A DNA stretch of 64,000 nucleotides. Source: CALEMW01 sp035447065 (GTDB taxonomy: Bacteria > Krumholzibacteriota > Krumholzibacteriia > LZORAL124-64-63). Positions 44,570 through 51,971 of this stretch are shown piece by piece. Below the pieces are notes generated by a model, which had not been told where the DNA came from, did not search any database, and saw nothing but the letters and a program-made list of their open reading frames with translations. The translations under genes and the position numbers were made by a program. The stretch covers positions 1-64,000 of the forward strand of contig DAOTGJ010000013.1 in assembly GCA_035447065.1 (NCBI GenBank). Reading direction: 5' to 3'. Every line of letters begins with the position of its first letter. The first letter of the stretch is position 1.

Positions 44570-45565
44570 TCACGACTCACCTCGGAGCGACGGGGCGGCG
44601 GGCTGCGCCCGCTCCTCGTCGTTCGTATCGAACACGTCGAACACCTGCACGCGGCCCTCGAAACCCTGGGCGACGTAGAGGCGGCCGGACGCGAAGGCCA
44701 GCGAGACCGGGTGGTAGAAGGCGCCGGGCGAGGAGCCCATGCGGCCGTACTCGGTCACGAATTCATGGTCGGCGTCGAACACCAGGACGGCGCTGCGCAT
44801 GCGGTCCAGCACCATCACGGCGCCCTGGGGGCCGAAGGTCACGTCCACGGGGAACGAGAACTTGCCGGGGGTGCTGCCCACCTCGCCGAAGCTGCCCAGG
44901 CGGGCGCCGTCGGCGTCGAGCACCAGGATGTTGTGGTCCTGGCTCACGGGGATGTAGATGCGGCCGTCGGGGCCCTGGGCGGGGCGGCCGCAGACCTTGT
45001 CGGCGCCGGTCCACAGGGTGCGGCGCCAGATCTCGGAGCCGTCGGCGGCGCTGTGCTTCACCAGCAGGCCCAGGGCTGGATCCAGGCTGAGCAGGTGGCC
45101 GTCGGCCAGCAGGGCCAGGTGCTCGGGGCGCCAGCCGTCGGCGGGGCGGGCCACGGCGTAGGGCGCCGGCTCGCCGCGCAGGTCCAGGCGCAGGATGGTG
45201 CGGCTGCGCTCGCCGTCGGAATCCAGGACGAAAAAACCGCCGTCGCTGGTGGCGACGGCGTCGGCGGGGAGCGAGAGACCGGAGATGGCGCCCGTCACGA
45301 AGCGGGCGCCGCCGTGATGATGCATCACGTGGATGGCGGAGCCGGAGGCGTCGCTCACCACGAGGTCGCCGCTGAGGGCGTCCACGCTCACGGCGGTGGG
45401 ACGGGGCTGGCCGTGACGGCCCTCGTCCAGCCGCAGGTTGCCCGCATACTGGAAGACCAGAGCCGCCTGCGCCGCCGTGCCCATCGCCATCAGGGCGATG
45501 CAGAATGACAGCGCCGTGACGATCGCCACGGAATTGTCATGGGGCCTGGCTGCGGTGCGGGGCAT
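44570..45565 (-). CDS. Exported NHL-repeat beta-propeller protein
   Basis: This is a 331-residue protein. The ATG at 45565 follows GAAGGACC and opens a signal peptide. Repeats of the form G-x-F-x-x-P-x-x-V-x-x-x-x-x-G-x-x-x-V-x-D (for example S-F-P-V-D-V-T-F-G-P-Q-G-A-V-M-V-L-D) make a propeller of about six blades. NHL proteins are commonly encoded beside multihaem cytochromes in electron-transfer loci of Geobacter and relatives, where they are thought to act as scaffolds. That role is transferred here by context only. A good sigma-70-like promoter stands 77 bases upstream. Confidence 0.88.
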   Translation of the reverse strand: MPRTAARPHDNSVAIVTALSFCIALMAMGTAAQAALVFQYAGNLRLDEGRHGQPRPTAVSVDALSGDLVVSDASGSAIHVMHHHGGARFVTGAISGLSLPADAVATSDGGFFVLDSDGERSRTILRLDLRGEPAPYAVARPADGWRPEHLALLADGHLLSLDPALGLLVKHSAADGSEIWRRTLWTGADKVCGRPAQGPDGRIYIPVSQDHNILVLDADGARLGSFGEVGSTPGKFSFPVDVTFGPQGAVMVLDRMRSAVLVFDADHEFVTEYGRMGSSPGAFYHPVSLAFASGRLYVAQGFEGRVQVFDVFDTNDEERAQPAAPSLRGES

Positions 45566-45641
45566 TGCTGGTCCTTCGAAAGCGTAGCTGGAAACCGGGA
45601 TTAAAGTGGATGAAGAGAATCTCCAACCAATCGACCGGGAA

Positions 45642-45671
45642 ATCATAGTACACCTGTTAGGCGTTCGTCAA
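45642..45671 (-). promoter_or_regulatory. Sigma-70-like promoter for the NHL / hexahaem genes
   Basis: On the minus strand TTGACG (45666-45671) and TATGAT (45642-45647) are separated by 18 bases. The -10 is five of six and the -35 five of six to consensus. The promoter lies inside an AT-rich stretch (45600-45765) in otherwise GC-rich DNA and points at the NHL start at 45565. The rest of the 45672-45779 gap is AT-rich with no gene. Confidence 0.65.
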
Positions 45672-45779
45672 TACCAATGCAACATGCAATGAGATTTTTT
45701 TAACATTGTGATACTGGAATTCATTACGAACTTATAATTGCAGTATTTATAAGATGATAGATTGCCTAGCAAGGGGCCG

Positions 45780-45816
45780 GGAAAACCGGCCGCCTCCACG
45801 GGGGAGACGGCCGGTT
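45780..45816 (-). terminator. Terminator after the 42-haem cytochrome operon
   Basis: AACCGGCCG (45784-45792) pairs with CGGCCGGTT (45808-45816), with an inner CTCC/GGAG continuation. It begins 43 bases past the stop at 45860 and is followed on the minus strand by TTTTCCC. Confidence 0.75.
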
Positions 45817-45859
45817 CGCTGGGCATTGTGGCGTTTTTCGACAGGGGGCGTTCAGTATT

Positions 45860-48800
45860 TCAACGCTTCTCCCGGATCATGCCCGTGTGGCAGCGGATGC
45901 ACAATTTGCTGCGCGGGTCCTCGTGCATGATCTGCGCGGTCTCCGAACCATGCGGATTGTGGCAGCTCATGCACGTCAGGGGCTGGCCCTCGCGGGTGGG
46001 GTCCAGGGTGCCCTCGCCCATGGGGTGGTCCACGTGGTCCTTCCAGGTGTGGCAGTTGAAGCACACGGCGTCGGCGGAGCGCTTGCCGGCGTCGCCGGTG
46101 ACCGTCAGGTGCGGGTCATGGCACATGCTGCAGGTGCGGCCGTCCGGGTCGGGGTGCGTGAAGGTGCTGGCGGCGATGCGGTCCGCCTGCTCCTCGTGGC
46201 ACTCGCCGCAGACCTTGGCCTGGACCGCGGGCATGAGCTTGGCCTGGGGGGCGCTGTGGGGCGCGTGGCAGACCGTGCAGTCGTCGTCGGCGGCGGGGGC
46301 GTGGACCTCGCCGTCGGCCAGGTCGGCGGCCAGGCCGGTGTGGCACTCCAGGCAGAGGGTGCGCCCGGCGCCGGGACGGGGGCGGCCGTCGGCCTGGTGG
46401 CAGTCGTTGCAGTCGCCGCCGTCGTAGGGGGCGTGCACCACGGGGTGGGGCAGGCCCTTGCCGGCCGACGCATGGGGGTCATGGCAGCCCGAGCAGTCCA
46501 CGGCCGTGAGGTCGTAGCGCAGGTGCCTGGCCCGCAGGGCGGCGTCGGCGGGGTCGTGGCACTCGGCGCAGAGGGTGGCCGGGGCCGCCGCCAGGGCGTT
46601 GGGCACGGCGGTGCCGTGAGGGTCGTGGCAGGAGGCGCAGTCGCCGCCGGCGAAGGGCTCGTGCTGCACCTTCAAGGCCTGCTTGGCCTTCATGTCGTCG
46701 TGGCAGGAGAGGCAGAGCGCCTCCGGGGCCACGGCCAGCAGGCCGGCGTTGTCGGAGCCGTGGGGGTCGTGGCAGGCGGAGCAACGGCCCTCGCGGACCG
46801 GGGCGTGGGCCAGGTCGTGGGAGGGGTAGAGGTCCGCCAGGTCGTGGCAGTCGGCGCAGGCGGCGTCGGTGCTGCCGGCGGTCATGAGGTGCTCGCCGCG
46901 GGCCGCGTGGGCGTCGTGGCAGGCGGTGCAGTCGCCGTCCTCGAAAGGCATGTGGACCTGGGCGCCGGGCTGGGCCACGTCGTCGTGGCACATGAAGCAC
47001 AGCTCCTTCTGGTCCGTGATGGGCTCGCCGCCCTCGTGGCAGCCCGCGCAGTCGCGCTCCTCGAAGGGCGGGTGGACCACCGCGCGCACCAGCGCGGGCT
47101 GGTCGGCGTGGTGGGGGTCGTGGCACGCGGCGGTGCAGTTGAGCTCCTTCAGGTCGCGGCCCAGGTGGGCGGCCTGGAGGGAGCGGCTGTCCTCGTCGTG
47201 GCAGCCGAAGCAGAGGCCCGGCTGGGAGTCCACCAGGAACGAGCCGTCGGCGCCGCCGTGGGGGTCGTGGCAGGTCAGGCAGTCCTCCTGCACGGGGGCG
47301 TGCACGGACACGGCGTCCTGGGGGGCGACCACGTCGGCGTGGCAGAGGGTGCAGAGCAGGGGCTGGGGCGCGGCCACCAGGGCGCCGCGCTCGCTGGCAT
47401 GGGCGTCGTGGCAGGCGGCGCAGTCGCCGGCGGCCACGGGCGCGTGGGCCTGCCAGCCGGCGCCGCCGCTCAGGTCGTGGCAGTCCAGGCAGAGGGACTT
47501 CTGGTCCGCGCGCAGCATGGCCTCGCGGTCGTCGCCGTGGGGCGCGTGGCAGTCCAGGCAGGCGCCGTCGGCCGCGGGCGGGTGCAGGCTGCCGCCCTCG
47601 GGCCGCGTGGCCAGGGTCTTGTGGCAGTCGATGCAGAGGGCCTCGGGCTCCGCGTTGAGCAGGGACGGCCGCGGGGACTCGTGGGCCTCGTGGCAGGCCA
47701 GGCACTGGCCGCGGGCGGCCACGTCGTGGGGATGCTCGGTGGCCAGCTGCATGCGCACGTTGCGGTGGCAGTCCAGGCAGAGGGCGCCGCCCTCGGACTT
47801 CAGCAGCGACTCGGCGCCGGAGCTGTGGGGGTCGTGGCACACGGCGCAGTCGCGCTTGACCACGGGGGCGTGGCGCGTCAGGCCGGCGTCGGCGGCGGAG
47901 AGCACGTCGTCGTGGCAGTCCAGGCAGACCTGGCGGCCGTCGCTGAGCAGCAGGTGCTCGGCGTCGGCGGCGTGGGGGTCGTGGCAGGTGGAGCACTCGC
48001 CGTCGGCCGCGGGGGCGTGGCGCACGCGGCGCTCGAAGGCGGCCTCGTCGTGGCAGTCCATGCAGAGCGTGCCCTGGGGGCGCGTCAGCATGCCGGCCAC
48101 CGGGCCGCCGTGGGGGGCGTGGCAGTCCGTGCAGGAGCCGTCCTCCACCGCGGGGTGGGCGTGGGCGCGGCCGGCCGTGGGGTCGTCGTGGCAGGCCAGG
48201 CAGAGGTCGTTGCCCTGCTCCGTGAGCGTCATGGCGGCGTCGGTCTCGTGGCAGGACGTGCAGTCCTTCTCGGCCACGGGCGCGTGCTGGAAGGCCTGGA
48301 GCAGGCCGGGGCCGTCGCTGCTGTGGGGGTCGTGGCAGCTCGCGCAGCCCACGAAGGAACCCTCGCCGTGGGCGCGGGTCAGCTTGGCGGCGTCGTCGTG
48401 GCAGGAGAGGCAGAGGTCGTCGCCGGGCAGGGTGAGCAGGGCGGCGTTGGGGCCGCCGTGGGTGAGGTGGCAGGCGGCGCAGCCGCCGTCGCGCAGGGGC
48501 TTGTGCACGCGCTTGCGGGTGAAGACGCCGCGGTCGTGGCAGACGAAGCAGGACTCGTCGCCGTCGGCGCTCAGCAGGTCCGCGCGGCCGGAGCCGTGGG
48601 GGTCGTGACAGCCGATGCAGCCGTCGCGGCCCAGCGGGGCGTGCTTCACGGGCTGGTCGGCGGCCTGGTCGGCGTGGCACTCGGCGCAGAGGTCGGCGCC
48701 GGGACGCTGCAGGGTGAGGCGGCCCACCACGCCGTGGGGCTTGTGGCAGGACGCGCAGTCCTCGGTGCGGAAGGGCTGATGGGCGTGGTCCTGGCGCAGC

Positions 48801-48919
48801 TGGCCCTTCATGTCGTCGTGGCAGTCGATGCACGACTTGCTCTTGAAGGGACCGGCGCCCAGGGCGGGCGCGGCCAGGGCCGCGGCCAGCAGGGCGGTGA
48901 TCAGGGCGGTCCTACGCAT
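45860..48919 (-). CDS. Exported giant multihaem cytochrome with 42 candidate haem sites
   Basis: A 1019-residue protein with signal peptide M-R-R-T-A-L-I-T-A-L-L-A-A-A-L-A-A-P-A-L and no other membrane segment. I count 41 CXXCH motifs plus one C-x3-C-H (C-T-A-A-C-H, 47120-47137), about one site per 24 residues over the whole mature chain. The unit is a doubled motif of about 48 residues: C-x-x-C-H-D-P-H-G, a leucine-containing link, L-C-x-x-C-H-D-D, then H-A-P-V before the next C. This matches the doubled CXXCH family. Extra His residues can supply distal ligands. It ends the five-gene operon that starts at 54155 and overlaps the PpiC gene by 8 bases. A wire-like or large-capacity surface cytochrome is inferred. 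Confidence 0.95.
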   Translation of the reverse strand: MRRTALITALLAAALAAPALGAGPFKSKSCIDCHDDMKGQLRQDHAHQPFRTEDCASCHKPHGVVGRLTLQRPGADLCAECHADQAADQPVKHAPLGRDGCIGCHDPHGSGRADLLSADGDESCFVCHDRGVFTRKRVHKPLRDGGCAACHLTHGGPNAALLTLPGDDLCLSCHDDAAKLTRAHGEGSFVGCASCHDPHSSDGPGLLQAFQHAPVAEKDCTSCHETDAAMTLTEQGNDLCLACHDDPTAGRAHAHPAVEDGSCTDCHAPHGGPVAGMLTRPQGTLCMDCHDEAAFERRVRHAPAADGECSTCHDPHAADAEHLLLSDGRQVCLDCHDDVLSAADAGLTRHAPVVKRDCAVCHDPHSSGAESLLKSEGGALCLDCHRNVRMQLATEHPHDVAARGQCLACHEAHESPRPSLLNAEPEALCIDCHKTLATRPEGGSLHPPAADGACLDCHAPHGDDREAMLRADQKSLCLDCHDLSGGAGWQAHAPVAAGDCAACHDAHASERGALVAAPQPLLCTLCHADVVAPQDAVSVHAPVQEDCLTCHDPHGGADGSFLVDSQPGLCFGCHDEDSRSLQAAHLGRDLKELNCTAACHDPHHADQPALVRAVVHPPFEERDCAGCHEGGEPITDQKELCFMCHDDVAQPGAQVHMPFEDGDCTACHDAHAARGEHLMTAGSTDAACADCHDLADLYPSHDLAHAPVREGRCSACHDPHGSDNAGLLAVAPEALCLSCHDDMKAKQALKVQHEPFAGGDCASCHDPHGTAVPNALAAAPATLCAECHDPADAALRARHLRYDLTAVDCSGCHDPHASAGKGLPHPVVHAPYDGGDCNDCHQADGRPRPGAGRTLCLECHTGLAADLADGEVHAPAADDDCTVCHAPHSAPQAKLMPAVQAKVCGECHEEQADRIAASTFTHPDPDGRTCSMCHDPHLTVTGDAGKRSADAVCFNCHTWKDHVDHPMGEGTLDPTREGQPLTCMSCHNPHGSETAQIMHEDPRSKLCIRCHTGMIREKR
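45890..48835 (-). repeat. Tandem doubled-CXXCH repeat array, about 21 units
   Basis: Within the giant cytochrome, about 21 units of roughly 145 bases follow each other with little else between. At DNA level the array shows as GTCGTGGCA-type words recurring through the region. Units diverge in the linker but keep paired haem sites. The register breaks slightly near 47120 (C-x3-C-H) and in the last 200 residues. Confidence 0.85.
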
Positions 48920-50213
48920 TGTTCTTCTTCTCCCACTGCACCAGATGGTCGGCCACGATGGCGTCGGCGTCGGGCACGAGCTCGATGACGGCGGCGTCCT
49001 CGAGCTGACGGATGGCGTCGGTCACGGCGTTGGTGGTGCGCTGGGCGCGGTAGCGCCGCAGCACCTCGTCGCGGCACTGCTCCAGGGGCACCGGGTCGGC
49101 CCGCTCCACCTCGACGATGCGGGCCACCACCCAGCCGCCGGGCACCTCCAGGGCGTCCAGCACCAGGCCCTGGCGCACCTGCTCGGGCCGCAGGCCGATC
49201 ATGCTGGGCTGCAGCCACGTGGTGGGCAGGGCCGCCACGTTGGGCAGCACCTCGGCGGTGCGGTCGGCCAGCCAGTCCATGGCCGCGCCCTGGTCCAGGC
49301 GCTGCTTGAAGGTGCGGGCGGCGTCCTCGTTCTCCAGCATCACGCTCTCCACGCGCACCCGCGGCGGCGGCGTGAGGTGGTGGATGTTCTCCTGGTAGAA
49401 GGCCTGCACCTGGTCCTCGCTCGGCTCGTCGGTGGTCACGGCCAGCACGCCCAGGGTCTCCTGGAGCACCAGGTCGCGGGTGTGGTAGGCGGCGAGGGTG
49501 CGCATCTTCTCCCGCTCCGGAATGCCTTGGCGGCGGGACTCGTAGGTCAGCAGGGCCTCGGCCAGCCAGTCCTTGAAGCACTCGTCGCGCACCTGCGCGG
49601 CGTCGGGGCGGCCGATGAGCCCGTGGAACTCCTGGAACATGAGCGTGCGCGTGAAGCTGCTCACGCGCATGGCGCCGGTGGGCGACTGGCAGAGCACGGC
49701 GCTGCTGTTGCGCAGCTCCTCCTGCACGGCGGGATCCGGCGAAGCGTAGTCCAGGGAGTGCAGCAGCTCCTCGTTCACCTTCACGTCGTACTTGGCCTTG
49801 AGGCTCTGCACGAAGGCGTCGATGGCGGCGAACTGCTTGTCCTTGCGGTCCGCCACGCCCTCCGGCACGGCCAGGGCCACGGAGTCCACCAGGGCCAGCA
49901 CGCTGCGGTGGCGCACGTTCTCGCGCACCTGGTTGACGATCTTGCCGTCCTCCTCCAGGCCCAGGCGTCGACCCTCCTGGAACAGCAGCGTGTTCTGGAT
50001 GAGGCGCTTGAGCACGGCATCGGGGGAGGGCAGCACCAGGGCGCCGCCGGCGGCCTGGCTCTGCATCAGGAACAGCTCCACGTCCAGGTCCCGGATGGTC
50101 ACGTGCTCGCCGTTGACCACGGCCAGCAGGGTGTCGTCGTCGGCCGCAAGGGCGGCCAGGGGCAGGAGCAGGAGCAGGATGAGCGGGGCGATCAGGGCCC
50201 GGCGCTGAGTCAT
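48912..50213 (-). CDS. PpiC/SurA-like peptidyl-prolyl isomerase
   Basis: A 433-residue exported chaperone-isomerase. The signal peptide is M-T-Q-R-R-A-L-I-A-P-L-I-L-L-L-L-L-P-L-A-A-L-A. The N-terminal helical part starts V-V-N-G-E-H-V-T-I-R-D-L-D, typical of the SurA N-domain. The parvulin-like region (about 300-410) has R-V-R-V-E-S-V-M-L and L-E-V-P-G-G-W-V-V-A-R-I-V-E-V, somewhat degenerate, so catalysis is uncertain. Prolyl isomerases are often encoded next to surface multihaem cytochromes. Its start overlaps the previous stop (ATGA) and its stop overlaps the giant cytochrome, which points to a dedicated folding factor for that cytochrome or for the barrel. Confidence 0.85.
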   Translation of the reverse strand: MTQRRALIAPLILLLLLPLAALAADDDTLLAVVNGEHVTIRDLDVELFLMQSQAAGGALVLPSPDAVLKRLIQNTLLFQEGRRLGLEEDGKIVNQVRENVRHRSVLALVDSVALAVPEGVADRKDKQFAAIDAFVQSLKAKYDVKVNEELLHSLDYASPDPAVQEELRNSSAVLCQSPTGAMRVSSFTRTLMFQEFHGLIGRPDAAQVRDECFKDWLAEALLTYESRRQGIPEREKMRTLAAYHTRDLVLQETLGVLAVTTDEPSEDQVQAFYQENIHHLTPPPRVRVESVMLENEDAARTFKQRLDQGAAMDWLADRTAEVLPNVAALPTTWLQPSMIGLRPEQVRQGLVLDALEVPGGWVVARIVEVERADPVPLEQCRDEVLRRYRAQRTTNAVTDAIRQLEDAAVIELVPDADAIVADHLVQWEKKNNA

Positions 50214-51316
50214 GGGTTGGCCTCCGTATGGATTCCGAGCTCGGCCGCCAGGCGCTGCGCCGTCCGGTGCAGCACGCCGCGGGTGGAGCGGGAGTGGACG
50301 ATGCCGAACCAGCCCTCCTCGGGCCGGTCGTCTTGGTAGAGGGTGACGCAATCCAGGATCACGCCCTCGGACAGGTCCGTGAGCCGGACCGTGTACGTGA
50401 ACGACGGCAGGGCCAGCCGCGGCGCCGCGGAGGCGCCGGGGTCCAGGTCCACGGCGGGGCCGATGCCAGCCGCGCCGTCGTAGGAGATGATGTCCGCGGA
50501 CAGCAGCCGCGCGGGGCCCAGGGCCGCGGCCAGGGCCTGCTGGCCGGCGGCGTCCACCAGGCGCGGGTCGTGCCCCGACTCCAGCAGCAGGTGGTTCACC
50601 ACGCCGGGGTCGGGCAGCGTGAAGCCGCCGTCGTCCAGCAGGGTCTGCAGCAGGGTGTGGGTGGCGGTCACGCCGTCGGCGCGCTCCAGGCCGCGCACGT
50701 GCACGGGCAGGGCGATCAGCAGGTCGTCGCCGGGCTCGGGGCGGTGGCGGGCCACGTCCAGCAGCAGGGCGGCCACCACGCGGTCCACGGCGTCGCGCCA
50801 GGCGTCGGGCTCGGTCCAGGCCTCCGGCTCCATGGCGCCGGCGCCCAGCAGGCGGCCGTCGGCGGCGTCGATGAGGCGGCCCGCGGCCAGCACGATCCCC
50901 GTGTCGAAGAGCAGGTCCACCACCACCACGCGGCGGGCGCCGGTCTCGTGGAGCACGTCGTGGAGGAAATCGCGGCCCAGGTCCAGGCCGCTGCGCACGC
51001 GGTGGCGGCGCTGCAGCTCGTCCAGGAGGCCGGGGTCCACGGCGCCCATCGCCGACGCGGCCACGGCGGCCTCGCCGGCGGCGCGCAGCTCGGCCACCGG
51101 CGCGGGCAGGAACTGGCGCGTGCGCGCATCCAGGAAGAGCAGGGGCGCCACGGGTTCGATGAGGGGGACGTAGGAGGGGATGGGCTCCCGGCGCGGAGGC
51201 GGGGCGTCGTCCTGGGCCGCGGCGGCCGCCGGCAGGCAGGCGCAGGCCAGCCACGCCGCGAGGGCGAGGCGGACGGTGCGGCGGTGTCGGCGCGCTCGCT
51301 TCACGGTCCCTCCCAT
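50210..51316 (-). CDS. Exported CsgG/FlgO-like fold protein
   Basis: A 368-residue protein with an Arg-rich N-terminus and signal peptide (A-A-W-L-A-C-A-C-L-P-A-A-A-A-A). The ATG at 51316 overlaps the upstream stop as TGATG; a GTG at 51304 is an alternative with GGGAGG before it. Two alpha/beta segments (about 120-190 and 205-300) follow the order seen in CsgG/FlgO/TolB-N-like proteins: a strand L-L-I-A-L-P-V-H-V, helix L-L-Q-T-L-L-D-D, L-P-D-P-G-V-V-N, helix, then A-A-L-G-P-A-R-L-L-S-A-D-I-I-S-Y. No lipobox is obvious although a Cys is present in the signal. Function is unknown; operon context suggests envelope assembly of the electron conduit. Confidence 0.65.
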   Translation of the reverse strand: MGGTVKRARRHRRTVRLALAAWLACACLPAAAAAQDDAPPPRREPIPSYVPLIEPVAPLLFLDARTRQFLPAPVAELRAAGEAAVAASAMGAVDPGLLDELQRRHRVRSGLDLGRDFLHDVLHETGARRVVVVDLLFDTGIVLAAGRLIDAADGRLLGAGAMEPEAWTEPDAWRDAVDRVVAALLLDVARHRPEPGDDLLIALPVHVRGLERADGVTATHTLLQTLLDDGGFTLPDPGVVNHLLLESGHDPRLVDAAGQQALAAALGPARLLSADIISYDGAAGIGPAVDLDPGASAAPRLALPSFTYTVRLTDLSEGVILDCVTLYQDDRPEEGWFGIVHSRSTRGVLHRTAQRLAAELGIHTEANP

Positions 51317-51939
51317 CAGCCGCGGCGGCTGGAGTCGCGGCGGTCGTCGCCGCCGTCGTCGCCGCCGCCGGACAGCAGGGTGTCCAGGCCCTGGCGCACG
51401 GCCTTGCGCGACACGTCGTACTGGCTGGCCGGCTGGCCGCCGAAGAGGCTGCGCCAGAACGACGAGCCGTCGGTCTGCACCTGCGCGTTCCAGATGCGCG
51501 AGCCGGTCACGGTCTCCAGCATGCCGAAGACGACCGTCACCGAGTAGGTGCCGTTGCCGCCCAGCCGCTCCAGGCCGTACTCCTGCACGGCGCCGGTGAA
51601 CACGGCGTCCACGCCCAGGCGCTCGCCCACGGCCTTGAGCTGCTCGGGGGTGAGCTCGTCGGGATCGCCCAGGCGCAGGTCGTTCCAGGCCTTGCGCACC
51701 TCGCCGGTGTCCACCACGCGGAGGCCGTCGTAGGTGAGCAGCTCGGCCAGGAAGACCGACTCCAACCGCTCCGCGGCGAAGCGGTCCGCGCTCAGGTTGC
51801 TGAACGGCGCCACGGCCACCGTGCGGATGAAGCCGAAGTCCACCTCGTCGCTCACGTAGGACACGGGGCCGGAGCCGCAGCCGCCCAGGACGGCGAGCAG
51901 CAGGGACAGGGCGATGGTCGCGGTGATCGTGGTGCGCAT
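51316..51939 (-). CDS. LpoB/CsgG-like outer-membrane lipoprotein
   Basis: A 207-residue lipoprotein. The ATG at 51939 is chosen with AAGGA about ten bases upstream; the lipobox L-G-G-C places the lipidated Cys near residue 21. The mature domain shows R-T-V-A-V-A-P-F-S-N-L-S, helix, Y-D-G-L-R-V-V-D-T-G-E-V, then G-E-R-L-G-V-D-A-V-F-T-G-A-V-Q-E-Y, the CsgG/LpoB/GNA1162 pattern. The tail is Gly/Asp/Arg-rich. Related folds include the curli secretion channel CsgG and penicillin-binding-protein activators. In this operon, directly after the barrel gene (32-base gap), a role in placing or gating the barrel is plausible. Confidence 0.75.
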   Translation of the reverse strand: MRTTITATIALSLLLAVLGGCGSGPVSYVSDEVDFGFIRTVAVAPFSNLSADRFAAERLESVFLAELLTYDGLRVVDTGEVRKAWNDLRLGDPDELTPEQLKAVGERLGVDAVFTGAVQEYGLERLGGNGTYSVTVVFGMLETVTGSRIWNAQVQTDGSSFWRSLFGGQPASQYDVSRKAVRQGLDTLLSGGGDDGGDDRRDSSRRG

Positions 51940-51971
51940 GGTCGTTTCCATCCTTCGCAGGGGAGGGCCGA

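Noticed and set aside
45887..48988. Plus-strand open frame of 1033 codons opposite the giant cytochrome
   Set aside because: It mirrors the cytochrome repeats as V-V-A-G-G-A-type low complexity. The minus-strand protein has signal peptide, SD and 42 haem motifs.
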